Shown piece by piece: positions 8,402-20,200 of a stretch of 27,940 nucleotides of DNA (positions are counted from its first letter, which is position 1; each line of letters starts with the position of its first letter). Made by a program: the position numbers and the translations under genes. The DNA is taken from assembly GCA_034698045.1 (NCBI GenBank), contig JAQGAU010000451.1, forward strand, positions 1 to 27,940. Reading direction: 5' to 3'. The notes below the pieces were generated by a model. It ran no database searches. It was not told the DNA's origin and worked only from the letters and a program-made list of their open reading frames with translations. This DNA comes from Paramacrobiotus richtersi (lineage: Eukaryota; Tardigrada; Eutardigrada; Parachela; Macrobiotidae).

Positions 8402-8659
8402 TCAACTACTGGGCGGTTGTTCAGCCAACCGCTGGCGCACGCGATCAAGATCTGCGAAATCTGACGTGATGTCCGCAAGTGCTTGCAGAAACAACTCAAG
8501 ACCTGCATGTGCAATTGGTGGTATGATTCCAAGTAAAGCAACAAGACGGGTGAACGAATCATATGCATCGACCAATCATAACGTTTCATTAAAAGCTCGT
8601 AAAAGCGTCGGCGTATTTTGGTGGTTTGGTTCGCTTAAAACGACCAGCAGCATCTTCAT
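8402..8659 (-). pseudogene. Unrecognised helical ORF with one in-frame TGA
   Basis: From ATG at 8659 the frame reads MKMLLVVLSEP and so on for 27 codons to a TGA at 8576-8578. The same frame then stays open for 57 more codons, with strongly protein-like content (LVDAYDSFTRLVALLGI, HAGLELFLQALADI, DFADLDRVRQRL), to a TGA at 8402. I do not recognise a family. It lies just past the 3' end of XKR gene A on the same strand. A small GT-AG intron (about 8671-8716: donor GTAAAAG, acceptor ccctttcag) would join XKR A in phase to YVGMKML, so this could be an alternative C-terminus of that gene. Other readings are a separate gene with a nonsense mutation, or readthrough of TGA. The opposite strand has a 109-codon frame across the same bases, which I regard as its shadow. 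Confidence 0.4.
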
Positions 8660-8712
8660 GCCAACATAACTGAAAGGGCTACAGTATTTTCAGCCTATCC
8701 CAAAAGCTGCTT

Positions 8713-11274
8713 TTACGCGCTTCGGCCGCTGGCGTTTAGCATAGGGGGATCTTCGGCCCAAGCTAAGATCGTCACTCCACATATATAAGAGCCGGTAAGA
8801 ACGAGCACAATGATTAGTACTGTTGCACAAGACCAGTCTGTATAGACGGCCCACGAAATAAGCAATGCACAGTTTTCAATCAGCATCGTTGTGTAATAGA
8901 ATAAAAATTCTTGTCCTACATCTTTGAAAACCTGCAGGCTGAAGAAATGGTCGTAAAACGTGGCGCACGGGTAAAAAATCCAAAGTGACCAACGCTCGAA
9001 TGTTTCTTCCCAAGCGTATTCAGATCGACCCAGCAGATAAATTGGCGCAAAATTCTCTTTGTACCTTATTCTCCGCAGTACATTGGTACACAGACCCATA
9101 GCCATAACTGCTGAATGGATTACGAATACCGCAATGATCCACGGTGCCAGGCAGGTGAGGAACAGGACGATGGTTGTTATGCGAACAGTTAGCGTCAACA
9201 GTCGTGCCACACATCGTACAATTTTCAAGGCAATCGTCCCTCTCGAGCCGTAATACCACACGTCAGACTTTTCTACCTGGATATATCCATTTGGAGTGCT
9301 GACTATGCCGGACAGTATAACTAGGATCCCTATTCCGACTCTGAAAACGCTGAACCACAACCAGATCTTAGCAGCCCATGTCTGCCACGGCCAGACCTCA
9401 GATGGTGCCGTGGTGTCGTCGTGCAAGAAGTCCTGTAAAAAATAATGTAGAAGTAGAAGCTTTTGAACTAACTACGCATCCATGCATACGGTCAACACTT
9501 GAGGCTGAGCTCGGTGTTATACGGAGCGAAGAGCCAAACCTATTGCTACGTTGAAGTTGCTCCGCACAAACGCCCGTATCTGCAGACGCCTCGAATATTC
9601 CTGAACTGCCATGAAACCCCACTGTTTTGGTATCACGATTCTTTGCAGTTTTTCCGCTTTCTTTTGGTCTATCGTTAGAAAACTTACGCATAATCAAACA
9701 ACCGCAAAGCGTTTCAGTTTCGACAGAATTAACAATGACGGTTGTTGCTCCGTACATGTATATGACCGAAGTAAATGTGTCATTCTCGGCGCCTGGATGG
9801 GCATGGATATCAGAAGCGTAATTGGCCACCCATTCTCAAACCTCAACAAGAGTTACGTCATAGTGCTAGCGGAAAAAAGTTCTGATGATATCTTTAGCAC
9901 CCAGCCTATGCAAAGAACGCTTGGGGAAAGGTTCAACTACATGAATTAATGTGTGATATTTGGCTAGCACAGTCGCCAAACCATATTTTCAAGATCCCTT
10001 ACCTGCAGTAGGAGAAGGATCTGCAGTGTTAGCTGCGGCAGGGTCTCCAGATAACACTCAATCAAACGTATGTTGTCCGTTAAAGATTTATTGGTCATCA
10101 AAGCCGCATATCTATTTTGAAACATTGAAAAACTTGATGATCTTGATGTTTTGTAGATAGTAATCTAGCAGTGAATATAATGACTTTCTGTGAGCTAGAT
10201 CATGCATCGTAAGTGGAACCTCCGCTGTCACAGTCAACATACAGACCTGTTCTGGTCATCCTTGCTTGTTTCGGGTAAGGCTATAGTCCTTTCAGTATGG
10301 TTCAATTGTCGGCGGTGGCGAATGAAAATGCGATACCTACGAGTGAACCACTGTGAAAAGTAAATATCATTCTACGTGACTGAAGTATGAATCTGAAAAA
10401 CGGAGACAATATATTTCGCAAAGTCGGAGAACTGTTTTCGACGTTTTCAGTTATTCTGTAGCATGCTGGTAGTTTGGCATGCATGCCGCTTTTGAAAATG
10501 GAACATTCACTAAACCGTCTAAACGAACATGACAGTACAGTTATGGCGTACATAAGTGCAGCAGAAAACCGAACAATCTGTGAACCGACAACAGCCGGAT
10601 TACCATGTTACACTAACCTCAGTACTGGACCCATTTGAAGGAGGTGCTTAATCTTGAAAGAGGTTGAGAATGACTTGCAGTACATTTCCCAGGACACTAT
10701 AGGAACAATGGTGGTGACAAGTCATCAGCACACGTTCTGCTACACTCGTACTTTCACTTGCTGAACCACAACTTTTGCACTCGCAAGTCACAGTCACAGG
10801 TATGTACTACCGTATGTACCACAAAATAATACTTACCCTTTGTTGTTGCGGGAATGTTATCTTCTTCCGGATTCGGGCATTCTGATTCTGGTGCTTCGAA
10901 CCTCAGGTTCCCAACTTCGTCAACGAAATCCTTGTAGACTGCCAGGGTACGAAAGGCTATGAAGGGCCAAGGAAGCAGCAGGACTATCAGAGTGATTATA
11001 GCCAAAGAAACTTGTCCATTAATCAAATACCAGAAAACCATCATCCTGTAAATGGGCCAACAGCTTCTAAATAACTGAAAAAAGCGGTTTCACGAGCCTG
11101 ATATGAGTTATTATAATTCTGTTGCCTCTGGCTCTCTGCTAAGCGAATTAGCAGATGGTTTTTTGAAATATGGTATAGCCGTACCAGTCACATCCGATAT
11201 CGACGATATATAAAGTCATTCCGACATATGCAAAAGCAATATGTCGACAAACTTCATGGGTGTCCCACTTCCCA
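8713..11274 (-). CDS. XK-related (XKR) membrane protein, gene A
   Basis: Five exons can be joined with consistent phases: 11274-11185, 11045-10837, 10696-10618, 10141-10003 and 9432-8713 (TAA). All junctions are GT-AG; donors include GTAAGT (10836) and GTAAGG (10002), acceptors include tcttttcttag and attattttttacag. This gives about 411 residues plus an unseen N-terminus. Exon 1 holds TM1 (LYIVDIGCDW, matching the family's ADxGTD region). Exon 2 has WYLINGQVSLA and the second membrane segment plus an acidic loop. Exon 3 has KHLLQMGPVLR and exon 4 LETLPQLTLQ, both XKR hallmarks. Exon 5 carries the remaining membrane helices, with YYTTMLIENCALL near the end. XKR proteins are multi-pass membrane proteins; some vertebrate members and nematode CED-8 promote phosphatidylserine exposure. 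Whether this one scrambles lipids is unknown. The exon 4 start could instead be 10132. Confidence 0.8.
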
Positions 11275-13337
11275 CTAAGAAAAGATTTGAGGCGAGTCCA
11301 CCGGCGACTAGCGCAGCTGGCAGAAGGAGCTGCAACACATGTTACGGTAGTTTGAGAAATATTAGCCAGAGGCTGTAACGATTAGTAATGTCACAGTGAG
11401 TATCACTGACAGCAAAACCAACATAGTAACTTAACAGAACATCTGAGCCAGGCTAAAATGACAGGTGCCCTCGCTACAACACCACGTTCACGTAAACAAA
11501 ACTGTTTCCTTCTTTCGTTTGCTTCTTTGCAAACCATCTCACGGAAGATTTCTAACAAAGAACGACATTCACGGAAAATCTACGCAACACTACTCTCTCT
11601 ACGCCCATAGAAGTACATAAATGCGATCTTTCTTAAAAAAAGCGCCCACTTTCGGAGGCCTAAAAAAGAAACCTGAAGTTTATTCTTGTTCCAGCAAACA
11701 GATTGTTCGCTTAGAACACGAGTAAATATTTCGAGTACTTGTAGGCAGGTTGTAATATGACAAGTACGACGAGTAATGCCCCCAAGTTATTAAAAAATTA
11801 GAAAAAGCAGGAAGACCGTGCTTACCGTTTTCTTCGTTGTTGATCCTGTCTGGACCTGCGCAAAAGTGAAAAGAGTACGAATCGGACAGTTTTGATCAGC
11901 AGAAAAATCCCACCCCCGGCCTTTTGGGTCCCCATTGCAACCAACTAAGTAACCGTTGCGCTTTTTGCGCATACGTGGTGACGCCAAGGAGATAGAGCAA
12001 AAACCAAAAAAGCATGCCGATCAATCGGAGAACTGCCAAGAAGCCCTACCATTGCCACCAATTCGACCATGTCCAAGATCACAGTTACCGGTGGATCCTG
12101 GGTAAGGGAGCCCACTGAGTGTCAATTTGGCGAGTCGTATCTAGCAATGCCCGATGAGATGTGCACTATGTCTACTTTGACAAGGGCTCTCCGTGCGGGC
12201 TATTGAGAAGGGCTTTGCGTGAATGCTCACTTTTTTTCTGCTTGTCACTTTAGATTACCCATGCACAATGTTTCAAGATTTTGATTCCCTTAAAGGTCCT
12301 TCACATGTGAGTCTCCGGTACCGGTCGTATCTACAGTAGTATTTATGATTGCGCCAGGGCGGAGAGTAAACCCAGGCAGTAGCGCACAGGGTGCTTTGGA
12401 AAGTGCACGACCGTCTTTCACAAACCTATCATTTTAACGTCCTAAGCATATTCTGGTAGATGAAATTGTTTTGTGACAATTCAGGTTTGTGTGGTAAGAC
12501 ATTATAGAAGTAAAGGACAATGGCAGCTGCGAAAAAAATTTGTGAATCAGTTATCCTGCAACTTTCAAGATCTGTATGGCATGTGCCGTATGTCCAACAT
12601 CGAATTATCAAGAAACTCAGTGGTTCTAAAATGTTACGGAATGGCGAAGAAGAGTTACGGCGGGAAAACATCACGGTGACCAAACGTTACAGCGCTCAAA
12701 AGCGTTTCACGAAAACGTCTCGCGCTGGTATAGTCGGTGATGAAATCTCGTGCTACTAATAATAAGCCGCCTACTCTGTCCCCTTATGCAGAGCCGCTTC
12801 GTAGAATAGCAATTAAATGCAAAATCATACGACAAACGCCGCCAAACCATGCGAGACTTGTTCTGAAAGACTGTCATGCATCCTTGATAACAACAGCAGA
12901 TACAACCAGCCAGCCACCCACACACAACCATATCTTGTTAGGCCGTTAGAAAGACACTTACCAGCAATTGTTGTACTAGCTCTTTGGTTGTTTTGCATGT
13001 GACTCTCGTCAGTTCCTTTTATTGTCGCTCGAGTGAAGCTTTCATAAAAAATAAATTACCAGCAACTAAGCCTTCGCCCACAACACCACCACGTCATATT
13101 ACCCCGAATGCACCGGCAATTAATTCTCCTTACCCACAACTAACTTCACTTCCTGAATTAATTGAAAGCCCTTACGATTTTTTGGTTTCGCTTCAGATCT
13201 TTGAGGTCACCACGTATATGTAACGGCTACTGCTTCAACGATGGCTATAGGGGGGGCCCAGTAAAAAAACTAGGGGGACTTTTTGACGGGTGGGGTTTTT
13301 TTACCGGTCACATGACGGCAAAACCCTTCGAACATAA
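11275..13337. other. Gap between XKR genes A and B; N-terminal exon(s) of A likely here
   Basis: No complete gene is recognised. A 30-nt exon-like stretch on the - strand near 11831-11860 lies between acceptor ttttgcgcag and donor GTAAGC, and its phase could feed XKR A exon 1. This is weak. Short open frames at 12429-12950 on both strands have no recognisable motif. 13246-13305 has G-runs and a T-run on the + strand. Confidence 0.35.
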
Positions 13338-13410
13338 AGCGTGTTTTATACTGGCATCTGACACCATCTGACAATCAGTATCCGATAACGAAGGCAGTAT
13401 AAAACACGCT
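13338..13410. repeat. 16-bp perfect inverted repeat spanning the XKR B stop codon
   Basis: agcgtgttttatactg at 13338-13353 is exactly complementary to 13395-13410, with a 41-nt loop. The stop codon of XKR gene B (13346-13348) lies in one arm. The last ~20 residues of that protein (RVLYCLRYRI onward) are encoded by the hairpin and are unlike the family, so the ending may derive from an inserted or rearranged palindrome. Confidence 0.75.
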
Positions 13411-16400
13411 GTAGACAGCACAGTGAGCACCGTCTACAAATTACAGTTAACGTACAAACTGCCCCAAGCCTTTGCTCCTCCATTTCTTCCCAACGGCTGG
13501 CCGTTTGTTCAGTGAACACGCGCATCCCTGTGCGCAGTTTATCGCTCGAACAGCGCCATTTCCAGTAGGCATACAGCAGCCACATGGCAGCTGAGAAGGC
13601 ACCCGTGCAACTCAGTCCTACCGTGGCAGATATTACACAACTCCAGGAGGTGCGCAGTGCCCATAGACCGAGTAAAACGCTGTTTTCTACCATCAGCATA
13701 GTGTAGTAGTAGTACAATTCCACTTCATACGTTCGTGTTCCGATGAAAGCATCATAGAAGTGGCAAAAAAAGATACTGCAGGGGTATAATATCCACAGGG
13801 CAGCTCGTATCCAAAACGAATTCACTGAATATAGCTGACGACTGTCTAATAAAACATAGCATCTCCATTTCTTTAACCAACCCTTGTGTACACCGCATCC
13901 TCCCAACACCATATGGAATGTAAACACCAGGAAAATAAACGCCCCGTATTCAATCGAGAAGAGGACAATAACAGCGATTCGCAACGCTATTAGTAAGCAC
14001 TTTGCAAAGAAGTGCAACATATGGGCTGGCTCCAACGTAGGTATGGGTTCCAAGTAACGAGGATTTGTATTATCTAAAGACTGTCGAACGTTGTCCTCAA
14101 TCCCATATCGCTCTAGCATCCGCCATCTGTTAGGACCGGAAATCAGGTCGTGCAATATCAGAAGTACCAAAAATATTGCAATGGTAATTTGGAAATACGT
14201 GATCTCCGACAAGTACTCGGGTGCTGATAACTGCTTAGCCAAAATGTATATTTGGAGCGTCAACTGTGGTAAAGTTCCCAACTGCGTTAGTAACATATTC
14301 ATACCTTCACTACAATGTGCTGCAAAGAAGAACACTGTTTGCGCCTCGCTATAACAGTTGAAGCATTACGCCTACGTACCGCAAGATAAAAGTAATAAGA
14401 CCATCACGGGGAAAACAGCAAATGCGATAGTCAAAGCAGCCCAGGTGCCGTGTGCATTGATCCCAAACCATGCTCCCAAGGCACTATAATCGTTCACAAC
14501 GTTCAAACAGACATCAGTTGCGCATAATTACGTAATTTTCATCTTTAGTAGTTACTACAATATTTGCTCCTACAAGAGACATTACGGTACCAGTTCGATC
14601 CAAGGGCGAGCGCATAGCTGAGCACTTTCCAAGGTTTGCGTTGATTGGAATCCAGACCTCGCAAGCCACATTCGTTGCAAAATGTCCACAAAGTTGTGAC
14701 TTTCGCTGTAGACTTCCCTGGCTGGTTGTTGTCAGCTGCAGGACCTGAAATAATTAAACCAACTTTTGTTTTTAGGTTGTTTTGTTAGCAGTATTCTTCT
14801 CCGCTGTATTAGTTTGCGTTTCATGGTTGCATATTTGCTTAATTATGTCTGACGTCGGGAGGGGTTATTCTCCCGTTGGGAAAGACAGTAAATTACCGTT
14901 ATTATTAGAATTTTCTGTGATTTAGTAGTACAGAGACAGCACTGTTAACGTTCAGTAACTTCAGCATAAATGTGCCCGCTGCAAACCAAAAACCGTCCGG
15001 ATGGCCGAGGTTCCGGCCGGCGTAGGTTTTGCCCACTCTAAATCCGAGGCGAACTCCTTGGTTTTCTGTGCACTGTCATAAATATCGCCGAGACTAAAGC
15101 TGTCGTGCATCCACAGACCTTACACCAAGCTGCGTTGTTATTTAATTTCCAATAACCAGAACATCGATCTGCACGTTGGTGCGAAGCTTATCAGGTACGC
15201 GTCTGTCTTGATTTCGCGAATTGTTACAAGTTTATAACAAAAGGTGGGCGCTGGAATCTGGCCTTCACTGCCCCACAAATAGGCGGTATTTTGAAAAAAA
15301 TCGTTAGAGATGTTTTAGTTCTGATTCGTTTTGCGAAAATAAAATACAGCATACAATAAGTGATGTTTCGTGCTCGGCTTTAAATTGTCCAATAATTTGC
15401 TGCACATGCAGATTGTAATATGAGTAAGGATTATTAACTGATTATCCAGCTCGGCCGCTTCTACGGAAAAAATATGACTGTAACGTGGGGAAAGCCAGTT
15501 CCATAAATCTGAAATACATATGTACGTAAATTCTTGAAATTCAGACTTATTGCGTATCAAAATAAATCACGGCAAGATAACAAGATCTGGACTCAAGCAG
15601 TAAGGACCCTGTTGCCGTTTCTTTGCACTTGTAGATGTTTTCAAAGGCTCGCACAAGTGCATTTTGTGGAAAAAGGGCTCTGGTTCGTTTCGTAAAACCA
15701 CCTACTGTACTCACATACGATATCAAGTTTCAACCCAGCTTACGCTTAAGTTGGTATGTCAGAATCTTAGATAATTATATAAACAGGTGAAACCCTATGC
15801 GCACGAAAAATAACGATGTCGGATATCTGATCTCTCATATCAGAACCAAAATGCCCCAATGGCTGTGCCGTTGGCCTTTACTACGGACATTGTGCGTAAA
15901 GTTCGGTTAATATAACTTCTTTGTTACAATGCAACAGTTCCGCAACTATTCATTGTGACTATCTGTAAAGTATAAATGTGATGCCTTTATCGAAGCTATA
16001 CCGACCAGTTTCCAGAGGTTTTTTCCAAGGCTTACCAGCGTTTCCCCCATCTATCGAGCGATTAGCATTGCGCGAAACATTATCATCATCGTCCAATCTC
16101 GGGCTCGCGCTTGTAGAGACTACTGGATGAGCATCGTCTTCTCGTCTAGTGTCAATGAAGCGTTCATCTTCCACTTCGGTAACTAATGGGAAACCAACAC
16201 TTGCATTAACGTACAGATAGTATGATTTCCTTAGTCCTTTGGCACATGACGTGCTACAAGCTTTTTACGGTATAACGATGACAGGCAGTTAGACAAGTCA
16301 TGGCTCTGCTGTTTCGGATTGTATGCGCATTGTGCACGCTCAAGACTACTCATCGTTGCCAAAATTAGGAAGAATCTATGAGCTCCAGTATATTATTTGA

Positions 16401-16545
16401 CCGGATTTTTTCAAAAGCCTCCAACGATATTGATTTGATCGCCGCACTAAAACAACGAGATACTACGTTACTGCGGATTTTACCGTTACTGTTGTTTAGA
16501 GAACTGTCAATACCGCTTTCTAGAATCTCTGTCTCGGTATAAATG
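13346..16545 (-). CDS. XK-related (XKR) membrane protein, gene B
   Basis: Exons with consistent phases: 16545-16484, 16182-16036, 14744-14591, 14483-14380 and 14319-13346 (TAA), about 479 residues with the true start not found. The last intron is exactly 60 bp. The first two exons encode an acidic, probably disordered cytosolic N-terminus (EVEDERFIDTRREDD, then LDDDDN). Exon 3 ends with TM1 (KPWKVLSYALALGSN) and exon 4 carries AWFGINAHGTWAALTIAF. Exon 5 starts near GMNMLLTQLGTLPQLTLQ, an XKR hallmark, then holds the remaining helices with YYYTMLMVENSVLLGLWAL. The introns before AWFG and before the matching FWYL of gene A share position and phase, supporting a tandem duplication. Unlike gene A it lacks the segment with HLLQ-x-GPVLR between TM2 and LPQLTLQ, so it is either a shortened paralogue or has an exon I missed. 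Assignment of the first two exons to this gene rests on splice phase only. Confidence 0.75.
14843..14908 (+). repeat. Second copy of a SINE-like short repeat core
   Basis: This resembles 25992-26056: ttatgtctgac, a G-run/C-run pair (ggaggggttattctcccgtt), gaaagaca, then an A/T-rich tail with attattag. The two differ at roughly a quarter of positions. It lies in the intron of XKR gene B between 14745 and 16035. That intron otherwise shows no gene; an open frame at 15315-15560 on the - strand has no recognised motif. Confidence 0.55.
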
Positions 16546-17333
16546 CTTCGGATTACGAAGGACAATCATCCAAGTTAAAATGTGTCTAGCCGGCATTGTA
16601 CCGTTCGATAGAAGCTTTCGTTTCCATGTGTAAACTGCGCAAACAGGTCTCATGCGAGTGGTCTTTACGTGGTTTTGCAGATTTTAATATTTAGGGAAAA
16701 GATAACACTTCGTATAATTTTCACTGTAGATCCAATATTAACTTCAATATGATAAATTTCTGTGGAACAAATTCTGATGTAATTCTTGTAATTCCTAAAT
16801 CGCTAACACAGTTTTCCGTACAGATACAGTTACTATGCTGATTTTCCTCTACAGTTGTTTGCAAAATTTAACTAGCAAACATTTTTGCCAGGTGTTAGGA
16901 ATAAATACGCGCCCCATAATAATAAAGTCTACCAAATCTGGTAAGTACGGGGCCGTTCTTTATTCCGTACCCCCTATAAACAACAAAAAGTTATGAATTG
17001 TCAGAAGTATTCATGCGGAAGTAGTAGCTGCCTTTGAACTATGGCGCAAGATTACGATCTAATAAATCTAAATCTGGGTCTCGACAGTCATAGACGGCTG
17101 TACCAAAGATTGATGTTAGGGATTTGTCGCATACAGCACAAGTTCATGTTTACCTGAAAATATTTAACTTGAAAAATTCTAAAATTTTTGCTGTGCGTAC
17201 AAAATAAGAAATGGCCCGCAATCCCCAGATTTCTAAACTAGATTAATTAGTGCAGAGAGCGAATTTGTTTCTTACTCCGGAGTGAAACTGTTTACTTGTA
17301 AATGTGATTCTCCTTACAGTTACATTTCTAATA
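16546..17333. other. Gap between XKR B and the CSPG exons, no gene recognised
   Basis: AT-rich, no convincing ORF. A membrane or tail exon of the CSPG-type gene could be hidden here, but I could not identify one. The 5' exon of XKR B may also start here. Confidence 0.4.
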
Positions 17334-18981
17334 TTATTGTAATATTTTCTGTCGGTAGTTTCTGTTCTGACCATGAGTGCACTTGGTGATGGGGCGTCTC
17401 GGCCGCTCCCGATTTTCCACTTGGCCGTGCCGGGGCGCGTTAACACTGGCATTCACCCAGTTCACCTCGATCGGATGAGGTTTCGTCACCTCCGCTGCTC
17501 GGATGTAAATGGGGAACGTTTCAGGCTCGTGCAGTGGGCCGCGTTTCATCCCGTCCGGCCCCGTGGCGAAAAAATGATTATGGGCCCCATCCCGCAACAC
17601 AAAGTCGAAGCTATCGCGACTGGCCGGGCCGTTATCATGCTCATAGATGACCCGTTTACTCAGAATGTCCTGCATCGTGAAGGCACTGGCAATCTCCGTG
17701 CCGTTGTCTTGTTGTAGTTTGAGGACGCCGTGACGTGGCGTCTCAGTGATGTCGAAGGTCAGCTGGGTGGGCGGGACGTGGCCTTTGCCTTGCAGTTTCA
17801 GGGAGTCGAGAATGTCGCTTTCGCCTTGGTCGACAATTAGCGAGGTATATGTGGCCACCGGGGCGTTGTCCTTCTTCGGGACGATGATGATGCGGAACAC
17901 ATCCTCGCGGTAGTTGTCCCCGTCGCTCACCTGGACAGCGAATGAAATAATTATGATAACATTACCAATTAAGACAGATTTCGTTAAGAAGCGCCTTTCT
18001 CCACCAAATTACTCCTAATCGAAACAAATGAAGTGAGACATTAACCGAAAGGATTAAATGAGAACTAAGAAATATAACTACTGTTTACAAGGGCAAACAC
18101 TGGCGATCTTTCGATGTCAAAAACTTTTTGGTTTAATCGGATGTGCAGGCGCAGTCCCCATAATTAACTGTAAGCAACGTTGAAGACAACTTTGCCGACA
18201 ATCTAGTCCTAACACAGGTCACTCGTAACGCGTACGATCTCAGAACCCAAATACGAACTCGAACCGCGATAGTTAGTAAACTACGAAGCCGACGTAGTTT
18301 ATGAAACCACGAAATGTCAAAGAACGAATTCGGTTACGAGAGCACTACATGCGTCGCACTGATCGTAAATAGTTTCTATACATTTTTCACACAAAAATGC
18401 TTATAAAGGACTGTTAGTCGAAAAAGAAAACATGCCATGATTAGTGGTACGTAGGTTCAGATTTTCATCTCATATTAAAAGTACAAAGGTAAAACAGCGT
18501 CGATGATGTCCATCAATCAACTATACCTTGAAGCGAAACTTGTCGATACAATTCCACGTCTTTGATGTGTATCTGTACCGGATAAGCTTGTTGTTCAGAT
18601 CTTCCTGCCAAAACTCTGTAATCTGCACCTCGGGCTGGTCCACCCGTTCCAAACGTCCCAGCTTCGTCGGCCCGGTCACGGTATACTTTAACTGGTCCGG
18701 TCTGTTACTAGCCGTGTACTCTAGCTCGTTGCTGGTAATGAGCTTGTGGCCCTTTTCCGAAACGGTCAGTCCCTCGTTCCTAAGTTTTTCCGGCTGGGTA
18801 CAGTTTCCCTTTACTGCAATCTCCAGTTGTTGCTTGGGTTGGATGTTGCTTTTGAAATCGGACAAGTTGGAAACAAGTCCGGCCGCAGTGGCCGGGTTAA
18901 AACAACTGTTTTGGTAGTGTGGTGGGCGGTTGTCGAAGTCGTCCCGAACGAATAATTTGATGGGGGATCCGGAGCGCAGTT
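17334..18981 (-). CDS. CSPG-repeat (FREM/FRAS1-type) matrix protein, two exons visible
   Basis: Exon 18981-18527 (acceptor tgatttttgtag, donor GTATAG) joins exon 17930 onward (acceptor cgctgtccag) in phase 0, restoring the typical DKFRFK-VSDGDN junction of a CSPG/NG2 repeat. The first exon encodes a linker with paired Cys and most of one repeat (LTVSEKGHKLI, KYTVTGPTKLGRL, FWQEDLNNKLIRYRY). The second has PKKDNAP, then another repeat (LTFDITETPRHGVLKL, FTMQDILSKRVIYEHD, FDFVLRDG). Such repeats build large extracellular or membrane-bound proteins with about 12 copies (FRAS1, FREM, CSPG4). Here only about two are found, and no further exon was seen in the 5 kb upstream. The frame stays open to 17334, but the exon probably ends earlier, at a donor near 17452 or 17372. 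It is either part of a gene with very long introns or a fragment. Confidence 0.75.
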
Positions 18982-20156
18982 CTACAAAAATCAGCAAAGC
19001 TTTCCATGCCAACAACAGCCGCTGTCCGTGATAATAGTTATGTGCAGTTTCTGCATTCGGTGATTTTAACAGCCGCAAGTCACGTCCGTCCACGTTGCTC
19101 GCACTTGCATTCATGCCATCACACATTAATTATCTTTATTCACACGAATAACGGTTGTCCACAAATTTCAGATAACTGTAGGTGTCACGAAAGTACGTAA
19201 TGGACTATCATTAACACTGCGCCTTATGATCTTCTGGCTTTTTGCAAGATACCGACATGAGGATGGATGTGGATTCTTATCAGCGGCCCTCCGGCGAGCA
19301 ACCGCTCTGAAACGCTTACAGTTTGGTTTTGTGCTGGCTCTTTTTTGTAGTCTTTATAAACTACGAAAAATCTGACAGGTTGACAGACAATGGATTGGCC
19401 AATCCTACATGCAAGGTGCCTGTGCGGTTAACTGTTAACGGTTGATGGAATTTGGAAGACCAAAACAAAACGTTGCAGCCCCAGAGCACACGAACTGTTC
19501 GATTTCGCTGGCACACTGAAGTTTTCATTAGTGACCATGCGCGTTGCTGACTACCACATACCAGCAAACTCTGTTCTGCAATTGCTTCTCGTTATTTAAA
19601 AAGTCCATGCTGCAGTTATCGCAAGACGCTTGAGCACGCGCATATGCTTACCGGAAAGAGGCGTTCTCGTTTTTAAGCACAGCTACGCTAAGCCGATAGC
19701 GCTGGTTTTGATTGTCAGAAAATGCCTGCCCCTGACTAGTTCAGGACATCCGACACTCTGTCTGTAGAATACCTCACTTAGACATGAAAGTTTGGCTTGT
19801 GATACAGTATATTTGTATGCACCCTAATAAAGCAAAGCCATATAGGGCAAGCACTTTTAAACAAAGTAGGTTATTTGAATAGAGCAACCAACATTCGTGA
19901 CTCCCGCACATCGCTGCTGCTCTAATTTTTTATCACATTAATTGTTTACGGAGCAAGTCAGCAACTGGTGGTGACTACAGCAGAGCTCATTGTGATTGTC
20001 AAGCGCAAACTTGAATATTGTCTGGTTTGGAGGGACCTACAGGGTGTACTCGTACACACCATGTGTGTGAATTGAACTGATTGTTAAAAATATTCATGCA
20101 TAAATAAAACGTTATGACGCATGTAGCTCAAGATTGTTTATTATGATAGTCTACCG
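18982..20156. other. Upstream of the CSPG exons, no gene recognised
   Basis: No further CSPG-like exon was found on the - strand. Frames at 19006-19200 (+) and 19361-19567 (-) show no recognisable motif. Confidence 0.4.
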
Positions 20157-20200
20157 AGTCACTGACTCTAATACTACAAGTCACCAACTCTAATACCACG
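20157..20200 (+). repeat. Imperfect 22-bp tandem repeat, two units
   Basis: agtcactgactctaatactaca is followed directly by agtcaccaactctaataccacg; the units differ at five of 22 positions. Confidence 0.7.

Noticed and set aside
8340..8669. 109-codon + strand ORF
   Set aside because: The - strand across the same bases has more convincing helical protein content, so this was treated as its shadow.
9398..9829. 143-codon - strand frame in the last intron of XKR gene A, with a GTAAGT donor after GCLIMR
   Set aside because: It would be a phase 1-1 exon, while the flanking XKR exons meet in phase 0. No family was recognised and the acceptor is weak.
13246..13305. Possible G-quadruplex: four G-runs on the + strand
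   Set aside because: The loops between runs are long (over 10 nt), so a stable quadruplex is not well supported.
14494..14520. ATDVCLNVV-like translation just upstream of XKR B exon 4, resembling the XKR TM1 motif
   Set aside because: It is preceded by an in-frame stop with no AG acceptor. The exon boundary at 14483 matches gene A in position and phase, and a good TM1 exon exists at 14591-14744.
14590..14640. agttcgatcc, resembling a tRNA or SINE B box
   Set aside because: No matching A box, cloverleaf or acceptor stem was found, and it lies at the end of an XKR exon.
17373..17717. 114-codon + strand ORF opposite the CSPG exon
   Set aside because: The - strand frame has clear CSPG-repeat motifs and a matching splice partner; the + strand frame has none.
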